From Apium graveolens (Eukaryota; Streptophyta; Magnoliopsida; Apiales; Apiaceae), in assembly GCF_009905375.1 (NCBI RefSeq), contig NC_133647.1, positions 137,573,263 to 137,637,262 of the forward strand: a stretch of DNA of 64,000 nucleotides, read 5' to 3'. Position numbers and translations under genes: made by a program. The notes beneath the pieces were generated by a model. It was given only the letters and a program-made list of their open reading frames with translations. It did no database searches and was not told where the DNA came from. This document shows positions 25,901-36,600 of the stretch, piece after piece (within the stretch, counting starts at the first letter, position 1; each line of letters begins with the position of its first letter).

Positions 25901-27148
25901 TTATCCTACTCCAAATCAACCACAAATCAATCACAATTCAACCATACAACCAAACTCCATCCATACATAACTACAACAGCCCCAACACCTCAAGTTTTCC
26001 AATTTATATTATTCTCAAACATGAACTAAAACTATTCTTAAGTTCATTAACTAATAACCAAGATTTACAACTCCAAAAACATCACAAAACCAACTAATCT
26101 TTGCATATTCAATCACCATGCTTCTCATGAACTATCCTACTCATAATAAGCTCTTAATATTCAATAAAAATGCTAGGTTAAGAGATTATACCTTCCTTGG
26201 TGAGTAAGAGTAACTAAGGAGCTTGGAATCACCCTTGAAAGTCCTTACCAAAGCTTAATCTAACCAAAAACACAAGATCAAACAATTTAAATTTCTTGAA
26301 AACACTATTCACTCTCTTCTTAAATGATTTATTGAAAGAGATTGTGAAGGAATTTGGAGCTTAAACTCCTAGGATAGCCATAAATAATCATAAGGAATCT
26401 TGGATAATTACCTTGAAATATAACAATGGTTGGATCTTGGATTTTGAAATTTTCCTCTTTGAAAAAGAAGAAAAGCCGAGAGCTTCTCTTGAATAATGAG
26501 AGTCAACTTTGTTTTTGTGTTTTTTTGATTTATTTGGCTTGGTTGATCCACTTTTGTTTTGATTTATTACCTTTTAACCATGGTGAATTTTGTGTGGTTT
26601 ATAATCAACCAACCTTCCTTCCTTTTTGGTCATGCTTAGGTCATCATTCTTATGTCATCTTCCCATGCTTGTCCTCTTCTTATTGGTTTGATGACATCAT
26701 CCTCACTAACCTTTTTGATTAGCTCCTAATTACTTGGCTAATGACCGCTGATCTGTTATACGGTTCGCTTAACTTTCATTTTCATTTATCGTTTGAGGGA
26801 TCATACCCGGGATCTTATTACTTGGGTTCCCTTAACCTTTATCAATACATTATATTCCTTTTATGATCCTTTCTTATAATCCTTGAATTTAAATCCTTTT
26901 TATCATGTTCCCTTATACTCAATTCTTTCGGTATCTGGTGGATTTTCGGGAAAAATCAAAGTGTTCAAATTTGGATTCTGACGATCTTTACATACACTTA
27001 TATCCCATATAAAGTACTAATATGATCTCAGAATAACAATAGAAGAACCCCTACATAGTGTGGCATGGAAAGTTTTCTTATTCAGCATAATCAGCAAAAC
27101 ACTATTCATAAGTGTTACTAAAAGTTCAAAAAATTTGGGGTTATTACA
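22971..27148 (-). repeat. Gypsy 5' LTR (4178 bp)
   Basis: The intact LTR copy of the large gypsy, starting TGTAACACCCCC and ending TTATTACA on the plus strand. It matches the left LTR along its length with scattered substitutions and preserves the empty site (near 25930) of the nested insertion. No host gene is seen in it. Confidence 0.92.
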
Positions 27149-27886
27149 TTGACTTTCCTCCTTTCTCCTTGCTTCTTTGTTCCATCTCAAGTTCATGAGT
27201 CTTGAGCATCCCATAAATTTCATCAAGATTTGTTTCTTCAAGATTATAGTTGTCTCTTATAATTGTGGCCTTTAAATCCCAACTTTCAGGAAGAGCTAAC
27301 AGGAATTTAAAATTTGAATCTTCAAGATCATACTTCTTATCAACTAGTGACAAATCATTCAAGAGTTTGACAAATCTGTTATATAAATCAGTCAATGACT
27401 CATTAGGCTTTGAGTCAAAGTGTTCATACTCTTGAGTGAGTATTGTCTTCCTGTTCTTCTTAATCGAATCAGTTCCCTGGCACCTTGTCTCCAAGGCATC
27501 CCATATCTTCTTTGCAGTCTTGCAGTTAATTACCATGTTTGACATTACATTATCAATGGCACTATGCAACAAGTGGCGTACCTTAGCATCCTTAGCAATT
27601 GATGCGATATCTTCAGCAGTGTAATCACTCTTCTCCTTTGGTACAGACTTTGCTACTTCACCTGCAACTACAACATCGAGTTTGTTGGCTTGTGAGGTCC
27701 TTCATTGATTCTGTCAAGATATTCTGGATCTGTAGCTTCCAGAAACATAGTCATCCTCACCTTCCATATGGGATATTCAGATGGTTTCAGTATGGGAACT
27801 CTAATAGCCTCATATCGACTATGGATTTGAGTCTTTGAAGGTTCTTCAGTTTTGGTGGGCTTGGTTGGAGTTTCTGCTTCAGACAT
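27149..27886 (-). pseudogene. Copia gag, N-terminal part
   Basis: This is the other half of the SIRE-like gag split by the gypsy. Frame 27668-27886 gives the N-terminus, ending its homology around YPIWKVRMTMFLEATDPEYL. Frame 27154-27572 gives the UBN2-type gag core (AKKIWDALETRCQG, LTDLYNRFVKLLNDL, LPESWDLKATIIRDNY). A frameshift separates the two near 27600-27670. The duplicated TTGAC at 27149-27153 begins this segment. Confidence 0.85.
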
Positions 27887-27927
27887 GATTGTTTTTGGAT
27901 CTTAAACTTTTTGTGTGTTAACAGATA

Positions 27928-27940
27928 GCCTCTGATACCA
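27928..27940 (-). other. Primer binding site of the minus-strand copia
   Basis: The minus strand reads TGGTATCAGAGGC, a tRNA-Met type primer site. It lies just downstream of the 5' LTR end at about 27945. Confidence 0.88.
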
Positions 27941-27944
27941 CTTT

Positions 27945-28538
27945 TTAGGTCACACACACTGTAGAAGGGGTTGAATACAGTGTATAGCACAATCAAATCG
28001 AATTCAAAGAACACAAGTAACAGAAAACAAACTTTATTAAACTCTATTACAATGTAGAACTGTCCTCTCTCAGTGATGAACAAATATCACGAGAGCTGCT
28101 ACGGTTACAATCAATAATATTCTCGATAATGATAATACTTATAGTGTAAACCCTATGTCTGTGTTTATATATTACACAGTTACAAGATAATCGCTAATTG
28201 ATATGGAATATAATTCTGCTTCCTAAAATATATCAATCAGATATCTTTTCTTCCAAGTATTCTATTCTTCATAGAATTCCTTCGTCATGCCTATCTCTTC
28301 TTGCGTTTGTCTTGATCTTCTTTCCTTTCAATCAGCTGCCTTCCTTAGCTGAAAGTTTTCTTTAAGTCCTGATATTATCTCCTGATAATTATCTCCTGAA
28401 CCTTAAGTACTGATAACTTAAGTTCTGACTTCAGTATAAGTGTTGATTTCAGTTAAGTACTGATTTGTCATGTTTAAGTAAGATCTGAAAACTAAACACA
28501 AATCATATTAGACATGACATTATCAAATATATCTAACA
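27945..28538 (-). repeat. 5' LTR (about 594 bp) of the minus-strand copia
   Basis: Starts TGTTAGATATATTTG on the minus strand at 28538 and ends near GTGTGTGACCTAA at 27945. It is a diverged relative of the plus-strand LTR at 29030-29624 and has almost the same length. A TATA-like segment lies near 28160. The expected terminal CA at the inner end is altered. Confidence 0.88.
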
Positions 28539-28901
28539 GATCTATTCAGAATCTCTGGTACAAAGACTTCTCATTACAATCCAATGATTACTGAAGGTGA
28601 TGGAAGAGAAATTCCTATGCTGAAGAATTCTGCTAAGGTGGAAGTTATTCTGAAAGGAAGATGTTTATGTTATAATGAAAACTCTTCACATCCTAAGGTT
28701 ATCAGACTTGGTGATGGACTTAAAAGAACATCTATTCAAGCTCTCAGAACAGCCATTTATCAAATTGGTGACAGTAAAGAAGAAGAACTGATGCAGATCA
28801 AAGCACAGTTAGCTGAAGTTCTGAAGAAAGCTGAAGATAATCTGATAAATGATTTTGTTAAGAATCATTATGGATTCAGATTGATTCAGTTATGTTGTTA
28901 A
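28539..28901 (+). CDS. ORF fragment between copia pol and 3' LTR
   Basis: The frame is open from the insertion junction to the stop at 28901, about 120 codons. It has a basic and hydrophobic first half (KVEVILKGRCLCY, HPKVIRLGDGLKRTSIQALR) and a charged helical end (EEELMQIKAQLAEVLKKAED). It lies where SIRE-type elements carry an extra, sometimes envelope-like ORF. I recognise no named domain and see no membrane segment in the part present. The first Met (28584) is internal, so the true N-terminus was cut off by the other copia. Confidence 0.5.
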   Translation, partial: DLFRISGTKTSHYNPMITEGDGREIPMLKNSAKVEVILKGRCLCYNENSSHPKVIRLGDGLKRTSIQALRTAIYQIGDSKEEELMQIKAQLAEVLKKAEDNLINDFVKNHYGFRLIQLCC

Positions 28902-29029
28902 AGCTAGATGTTTTGTAAGTTGTAACTTATAGTCTTATTAAACTCTTATTGCATTTGAACTTAAGTGTTTTTGACATCATCAAATCTATTAACTTGTACA
29001 TTCTTGCATAATTACAAGTTGGGGGAGAT

Positions 29030-29624
29030 TGTTGGATATATTTGAGATGTCATGTCTAATATGTTTCATGTTTAGTTTTCAGATCTTAACTAACAGGAAA
29101 TATCAGTTCTTACTGGAATCAGGACTTACTGGAAGTCAGGACTTAAGGATATCGGGACTTAGATTATCAGAAGATAATATCAGAAGATGGATATCAGAAC
29201 TTAAGTACTGAAGGACTAACAGTTAAGGAAGGAAGCTGATTTACAGGAAAGAAGATCGAAACTAATAGGGAATAAGATATGTATGGAAAGAGTTCAAGGA
29301 CTAGAAGAATTATATAAGATATCTGGTTGATATATTTTAGGAGACAGAATTATATTCCATATCAACTAGAAGTTATCTTGTAATTGTGTATCTATATAAA
29401 CACAGACATACGTTTACTCTAAGAGAGTTACGATCATTGAGAAGATCATATATTGTAACCTAGCAGCTCTCGTGATATTTGTTCATCACTGAGAGAGAAC
29501 ATTTCCATTGTAACAGAGTTTATTATATCGAATACATATGTTTTCTGTTACTTGTGCTTTAAATCGATTTGACTATATTCTACACTGTATTCAACCTCCT
29601 TCTACAGTGTTGTGTGACCTAACA
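29030..29624 (+). repeat. 3' LTR (595 bp) of the plus-strand copia
   Basis: Starts TGTTGGATATATTTG after a purine tract and ends GTGTGACCTAACA. A TATA-like TATCTATATAAACAC lies near 29388. It is clearly related to, but diverged from, the LTR at 27945-28538. Confidence 0.9.
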
Positions 29625-30500
29625 TTTAAGGAGGAAGAAGATTATTATTAATAACATATTTTTTGTAGGTGCTCTATTGAAGAACTCCTTCCTATAATAC
29701 AAACACAGGAAAGCGGTGTCCATGGTCAGAGATCTCCAAGGGTATGCCTGGACGGAAGGCCTCCTCCTGTAGTTAATGAGTGTCATCATTGTGGATGTGG
29801 GGTAAACTTTGGTGTGTGCTTTGGGAGGTCTGTCTTTGTAGTCAACAGGTGTCCTTGTTGGGAGACTTCGGAGTATCCTGCACTTTGCACCCAAAAGCTT
29901 GGGATCACTTGTCCTGCAATATGGTACAGGCTCCTTATCCGGGGGACAAAGATGAGTCCAATATTTGGGGTGAACCACGGCTATACCTGCATCCATAGAT
30001 TAGAGAAACAACTGTTAGTGGAGGGTTATCCTTGGCCAGGGAGATGCCTTATCCGTGAAGTCTCGAATCCGCGGACGAGCCTTGGGCCTTTGTGGTTGGG
30101 CCTCATCGAAGGACATTCCTAAAGCTAGTAGAAGGCGGTTTGCGGTAGGTTTTCTACTGGGCCTCGGGACAAGAGATCTAAGCCCGTTAAGTTTCTTGTT
30201 CCCCAAGAATTACGTTGGCTTGATTCTCTATAAATAGGGATACGTAGGAATATTGTAAGGGGTCGAAAGCAAGAGCCTTAAGGAGTCACCATCAGCCCTA
30301 AGCAATCTCAGCCACCAATAATCACCACCACCAAACATTGTTCATTATTTTCCGATGAACACTGTTCATGTTTCCCGACAAACACTGTTCATGTTCCCCG
30401 ACGAACGCTGTTCACCTATTCCGACGAATAACCACCATCATAGATCTTGATTCCGGCTACGAACCTCAAAATTTGTTGTTACCAAATTCCTCTGTCAACT
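29625..30500 (+). repeat. LTR-like stretch with TATA box and 23-bp repeats
   Basis: No gene is supported. A TATAAATA box at 30229-30236 is followed by a CA-rich leader, then three tandem 23-bp units (30352-30420, CCGAYRAACRCTGTTCAYST-like) and a fourth partial one. The layout looks like the end of an LTR, but I could not find matching termini or a target-site duplication. Confidence 0.4.
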
Positions 30501-30760
30501 GAAAGCACAAACACAAATTAAACAAGATGTATAAAAGTGCATATACAATGGTCTTTAAAACTGTTAAACAGTGATGCATAATCAAAATTAGGTTTCAAGG
30601 CATAAATATAACACCACACTGTATATATAATACAACTTCCTACTGTATATGCATACAGGAAAAAACAGTAGACAGCTTCATAACAATTAACAATAGATAA
30701 AAAATCATATATAAGAGTAAACTAGCAGAAACCAAAACTATACAAGGAAAGGGTATTTAC

Positions 30761-30896
30761 CCTAAAAGCAGACTGATAATCAGCTAGAGCTCCACCCTTC
30801 TCACCGCCAAATTCTCCAGATGGTCCTCTTGGGCCATCACGATACCCATCCCTGTCACCAAACCTAAGTCGATCCCCCTCAAATCTCGGAGGACCA
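30761..30896 (-). pseudogene. RPS10: Single exon of ribosomal protein eS10
   Basis: One minus-strand exon encodes the Gly/Arg-rich tail of cytosolic 40S protein eS10 ([20 protein letters not shown], then [16 protein letters not shown]). It is bounded by an intron-like acceptor (TTTTTGTAG) and a donor (AGG/GTAAAT). The upstream S10/plectin domain exons and the last Gly-rich exon are not found nearby. The intron borders show a DNA-level copy, not a retrocopy. Transposon capture or a partial duplication is likely. It is too small to act as eS10. Confidence 0.75.
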
Positions 30897-31669
30897 CTAC
30901 AAAAATCCATCCAACCAATCCAAACCACATTAATCATAACATAATCCGACATAAAAAACCGGATTATATAAACTACATTATCCAGTGTTAAAAAATATAT
31001 AAAAATTAGCAACAAATCTCAATTACTTGCTATTAATCCAAACATACTAAACTTAATTCAATCATTTCGAAACAATTGGACAGAAAAAGCAAACCTAAGA
31101 TTTCCAATTAGCTTTCGCATCTCTCTTCTGCTCACTCAAAGTCAAATCATCCTACAACAACAATAGATAACAAAATCACAATTTAATTAATAAAAAATAC
31201 AATAACAATATAGATAGCATAGGGATTAATTGAAAAGAGTACCCTATAGCATACTGAAATTGTCGATGAAATCAACGGCCCATCTTAGTGCTACTCATTT
31301 ACCTTTCTCCAATTAGGGCTTATATATTATGATAATAAGTATGTAATTTAGAGAGAGAGAAAAATAGGGCGAGAGAATATCACAGTGAAAAATGGGGGAA
31401 TAGAGATAGAGAAAGTTGGATGTAAATCGATTGTGTGTGTTTTTGTTTTGGGGGGAAAAATACCGCATTGTTTTTCATCTCGTAGAACGTGCTTAATTTT
31501 TAACTTTTTTATTTTAGTTTTTCATACTAATTATTAAAAAAAATAGTATATATAAAATTAAAGTAATATCTTATGTATTTCTATTCAAAAAACTTAATTT
31601 TATATTATATATGATATTTATAATCATGAATAATACATAATATAATTTTAAATCTAATTTTATGGTAAT
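30897..31669. other. AT-rich region, no clear gene
   Basis: On the minus strand a short stretch (31103-31158) has exon-like borders and an 18-codon open frame, and 31240-31400 looks like a CT-rich leader. Neither gives a recognisable protein. Confidence 0.35.
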
Positions 31670-31863
31670 ATTTTCATTTTAATATTTTTAAAAACACCAG
31701 GCAATGGTGTTACATGTTCGGCAACACCAGCATTTTTGTGTAACACTAGTTTTATAGCTGTTATAACACTAATTCAGAGGTGTTACAATAGAACAAAAAT
31801 TTCTTAACTAATGTAACGCTTCTTGTAATACTTGCATTACAGTAGCCCACTTATGGTGTAGTG
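31670..31863 (-). mobile_element. CACTA-like transposon end
   Basis: Read on the minus strand from 31863, the sequence starts CACTACACC and is followed by repeated TGTAACACC and GTGTTACA words in both orientations. This is the look of a CACTA (En/Spm) subterminal region. No matching second end with a 3-bp duplication was found. Confidence 0.4.
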
Positions 31864-32045
31864 TCATTTTGACCGGAATCGTATTGTTTGATGCTTGAAA
31901 GCAGGATTTTAATGATTTTAATGATGAGACCTAATCAGATGTTAACTTAGGAAGAAAGCTAAGGAGAGAAATATAATAGAAGAGTATATCCTATTATCAA
32001 TGGTCTCCCTACAAATATAGATAGAATTAATCGCAAGTATAAAAA

Positions 32046-32720
32046 TAGGGCTATCAAACGGATAATTCGGATAAAAATCTGGCTATATCCGTATCTGAAT
32101 CTAAAAATCTGTATCAGAATCCGGAAGTATTTAAAGAATAATATCTGAATCCGGATTCTACGGATAATATCCGGATACGGATAATATCCGGATTTGAATC
32201 CGATTTTCAATCAGATTTTTATTTTTATGTTAAAAATTGAAAAAAAATTGAAAAAATTTAGTAAAAATTAAAAATTTATTTTTAAAAATTAAAATAAGAG
32301 TTAAAATGATTTAATCATTTTTTATTTTTTCAAAAAATTAATTTAATTTCTCGTTTCAATATAATTGTTATCTTTAAATTGTTGAACTCATATGATTTTT
32401 TTACATATATTTGTAAAATTTGTATAAACATAATATTTAATATATATATATATGTATATATATACACGTTCACACAATATAAATTTAATATAATAAATTT
32501 TTAATTATATAAAAAAATTATATATATATATAATATTTATTCGGATTCGGATATTATCGGATACGAATATGCCTATATCCGTATCCGTATCCGCAATCGT
32601 AGGATTTGAATACGGATAATATCCGCTTTGTTTCGGATACGGATAATATTCGTTTTTTTCGGATACGATGCGGATTTTTCGGACGAATATCGGATTTTTC
32701 GAATTTTTTTGACAACCCTA
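32046..32720. mobile_element. hAT-like small element with ATCCG-type subterminal arrays
   Basis: The segment starts TAGGGCTATCAAA and ends in the near-inverted TTTGACAACCCTA. It is flanked by near-identical A/T-rich octamers (TATAAAAA and ATATAAAA, sharing TATAAAA). Both sides are packed with short words such as GGATAATATCCGG and CGGATACGG; the middle is plain AT-rich. It has no coding capacity, so it is non-autonomous. The superfamily call rests on the end sequence and the octamers. Confidence 0.55.
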
Positions 32721-33678
32721 ATATAAAATATAAATAAGTGTAAAATTGGAATAAATAATAAACAATCAAATCAAAAGAGAGTTTAAAGTTCTGAAATAAT
32801 ATAAGTACCATTTGGTTCAACAGTATTTCTGTCATTTTCTCTCTCTATCGTGATAATAAAATGACTTTGTGAGTTTTAAGAGTAGGGATCATTTTGAGAG
32901 AAAATTGGGGTGTGATGAGTTTGTGAGGGTTAGAGATGAATTTGGTTGAACCGTTTAAATATTTAATGGATGGAGGAGTGTCATGACAATTGACAAGGTC
33001 ACTCCATTTTCATGTATGTTTTTTATGGGTTGTTACCTGCGTATTTGCGCAGCACGTCAGATGCTCTCACGTATCTACACAACACTCATCTAAACTTTGT
33101 ATCTAGGCAGCATTTTGGGCCAATTTTCTAACACACTCTCAACAACACAGATAATCAACTTTGACCCAAATTTCTAGTGAGATCAATATAGGACCGCAAT
33201 AATTTATATTGAGTTAAATTAGGGCCTCTAACCTAATATTAAAATAAAAAATTAACAAGAAGTATTTCGAAAAATAAACAGAAATCATTTAATTGAAGCT
33301 CAGATAAAGAATCTCTCTCGTATAAAGTCTACTAATTTTTGGTGTTAACAATTGCAATGAAAAGAACATATAACAGAAATTTTAATATTGAATAAAATAA
33401 CTGAATAAAAATATTTAAAAGTTCAAAATATAAAGTAACATAAACGTTTACAATTCACCAATAGAAATATGAATGTCAAATGAAGTTTTTATTTCTAAAA
33501 CAAATATCTAAAATATCATAATAATTTTTCTATAGTTCCATCAAACCAACTTCTTCTATTGCTTACCTCATAACTTCAAAAATGACTAATTGAATACATA
33601 GACTCTCCATCTGTATCTCCTTTCACCAACTTTGTTTTACAGTCCAATTGGTCCATAATACAATAGTGCATATACCCC
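32721..33678. other. Intergenic AT-rich DNA
   Basis: I see no gene or repeat I can support. The right end probably contains the 3' untranslated region of the gene that ends at 33679. Confidence 0.5.
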
Positions 33679-36600
33679 TCACTTCTGAGAAAGTAATTTC
33701 AATGCATCAGGTAATGTTATCACAGTTTCTTTGCTTTCACCTTCATTCCATACCTTTATGTACTGTGAAGAGGTAGAAGAAATGTCATGCACGCCCTTTA
33801 GGCTTCTGAGCGAGTAAGGACCTTTTTCTACCCCTCCTGAAAGTAAAATATTCCACTTGGGATCCTCTTCACATATTGTGGCAGGTTGGGGTGTTGCAGC
33901 TAAAATACATGTCTCGCGTAGATCTTTCATAAGTGCCTCCAATTGTTTGTCAGATATTTGACCATTATTTTCCTTGATCATAAGTGCCTCCAATTGTTTG
34001 TCAAATATTTGACCATTATTTTCCTCATTACCTGAGGATAATCAATAGAAATGTATCAAATTATGCGTGATGCAGTAATAGATCTCATCTGCCGTAGGTA
34101 GGAAATAAAGATGAACCATACACATCATATTAAAATGAACCAAAATCACAAACATAGGTATCAGGTAGAGGCTTGAACAAATTTAACCAAATGATACACA
34201 TTATGTTTTGTCATCTGTTGCATAATTTGTCTTACTTTTATTTTCTGGAAAAACTAAAAATTATTGGACATGGATTTAAGGGGTTGCATTGCGCAGCAAA
34301 TCACAAAATGTAGAAATTTAGTGCTTCGTGCGAAAATTGATGACATCATAAAAATAAATCAGCACATTTATCGGGAGCTATTTGCTACAAATGTACCAGA
34401 CATGAACAACGGATAACAGTATCTAAAAAGGATTTGTAATAAACTGTAAGAGAAAATCACGGTCAACTAAATGCCGTATATATAGACATATATTTTAACA
34501 AAAGGAAACATGTTTACATACCTATAGATGAAATATATTTCATACAAGGAAATTCAGTAAAGTATATTACAATATTAAGAACATCTTTTATTTGTTACGT
34601 AAAATGATATAATAACTTTGGTTTGGTGCGGTTTTGCCACAATTCTGGTTTTTTCTCATCCCTATCATCAATATAGTAAGTCACAATTTTGATATTGTAG
34701 TTATGAGAATGTTTTCCTAGATAATGATCAAGACTACAGCGTACAATGAACAATTTCCAGGATGTGTTATAAAAAGGTAGCTTTTACTTCGTAATATGGC
34801 ATAGGGTTACGCTCATTGTATATTTTCTTTTGAGTTCTAGTTTTTTTGTTGACATCCATTATGAATTTTAGTCTTCTAATACATGCAAAACTTCTGGGAG
34901 ACAACATAATGGTATGGATATATAATTTCTTGAAACCACAATGTAAAATACTATCCTATACTAACCTTCAGTAACGTCTGTGGTAGCAATCTTTGTGTTT
35001 TCTTTATCAATGGCGTCATGAATCGTGATTGCAGAATTTCTGCTAGCTCCCTTCCGGACCATTAAGTACTGCTAATAAAATGGAAGAACTTTTGTCACGC
35101 ACTTGAGGTCGTCAATCTGGTAAGGACCGCTCACTGCCCCTGCTGGAGTTATGATGTTCCATTTGAGGTCCTGATGATCCACTGGAACGCTTGGTCGACC
35201 GTTATCTTTGACGTCATTGCTAACTGAGAGTAAACAAGTCAAGAATGCGAAATTATGAGTAAAATTCAAAATGCTGATCACCTGTCTTAATATGGTCCAG
35301 ACAACCTATCAGACCTGCATTCTTTTGTCCTCTGCCGCAGAATATATAATAAACAATTTTCTAGAATGAACAAATCTACTGGATATGGAGTTAGGGCCCA
35401 CACTGAGTGAAAATAACATAACATAAATAAATTTACACACAACACTAAATTACATAGTATAAATAAATTAGCGCATTGCGCCAGAGCTAGAGTTATAGCT
35501 AAAAATGTATTAGACATTGCGAATAAGAACTCGAAAAGGACTTGTAGAGTAAATAAGAAAATCACGACATATACTTCTTTAGGAAAATATTTTTTATAGT
35601 AGAATGTCCAATAAAATATACTATAACACAATAACGTACAAGTTTCTTTGAAAGAAATGTTGTGAGTAAGAGTTTTAAGGTTGTACTTGACATATAGTTT
35701 TCCTAGATAATTGATATTTTCTAATTTGCTGAATTGGCTCATCGAGTAATGAGCTCTGTTATACAAGTATTATATATGATCACCTACATGTGTAATACAT
35801 GTAAAAGAGATTATTTGGAGACAAACAATAAATATTGAGACAAACACTCTCATAGTTTTGAAAGGGAAAAAATTAAGTTACCAGAAAGTAATGGTGAGAT
35901 CTGAAAAAGAGATTCGAAAATTGACAGGGAGATATGATCATTGTAATATTTTTATGTAAATTGCCAATTTTTTTAAATATACGTTACAATATATTAGTCT
36001 TTTATCAAATGTGCGCAAAACTATGGGAGACTAGCCAATGGTGTAGCTTCTTCAATTGTTGATACTAAGACTGCAAGAAATTTAAGAACTAAAAGAAACA
36101 AACGAATTTTAATGTCATAAATAATGAAATAGTGTCTTATACTGGCCACCTGTAATTTGTGCAGTAGAGCCCTCAATTTTTTCTTGTTCGACTACATGAT
36201 CATCCACTAGACCGGTTGTAACAGTTTCAAGCATCTCAGAAGATTTGCTCAGATCCAGTACTACTTGATCTTCTGCACACATGACAGGTTTTTGTCAAAT
36301 GATGCTTGTCATAATGGGCAGCACACATGCATAGACGGAACATAAGACTTTGAATTATGAGCGAAAATGACCACTCCACAGAAAAAGTCTCATATGCAGT
36401 CTGTAATAATTAGAGATTTAGAGAATACATGTAATATCATAGGGAACCAATGACACATATAGGTAAAATTCATTTAAATAACTGATAATACTGAGAACTT
36501 GTATTAGTATATATTGTCAAAATATAAGACTTATATTCTTTTTTTTCTCTGCACATATAAAATCATGGTTTCATTTTCTGGATTGGACATATATATATTG

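Larger units (their letters stand above)
6804..27148 (-). mobile_element. Gypsy (chromovirus-like) element with 4.2-kb LTRs
   Basis: A 20.3-kb minus-strand Ty3/gypsy insertion. It is bounded by LTRs that begin TGTAACACCCCCAG and end GGTTATTACA on the plus strand, and flanked by TTGAC on both sides. The primer site at 22955-22966 (complement TGGTATCAGAGC) and a purine tract just inside 17352 fix the orientation. The internal part (17353-22970) is a decayed pol lacking gag, protease and most of RT. Without the 6.36-kb nested insertion the left LTR is about 4190 bp and the right one 4178 bp. The two LTRs are visibly very similar, so the insertion is fairly recent. Assignment to the Tekay/Del-like group is an inference from long LTRs and pol words. 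Confidence 0.9.
28539..29624 (+). mobile_element. 3' end of a plus-strand copia element
   Basis: This is the remaining 3' end of the outermost copia of the nest: an ORF tail (28539-28901), a short non-coding stretch, a purine tract (TTGGGGGAGAT, 29018-29029) and the 3' LTR. It begins exactly where the minus-strand copia ends, so the rest of it is expected left of the window. GATCT (28539-28543) would be the right copy of the duplication made by the minus-strand copia. Confidence 0.82.

Noticed and set aside
29619..30237. Several overlapping ORFs on both strands
   Set aside because: They overlap in opposite frames, cross the copia LTR edge and show no known protein.
30895..31863. A complete CACTA element between CACTACAAAAATCC and GGTGTAGTG
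   Set aside because: Only seven terminal bases match and the flanking triplets differ (GAC and TCA). The left CACTAC is better explained as the complement of the eS10 intron acceptor.
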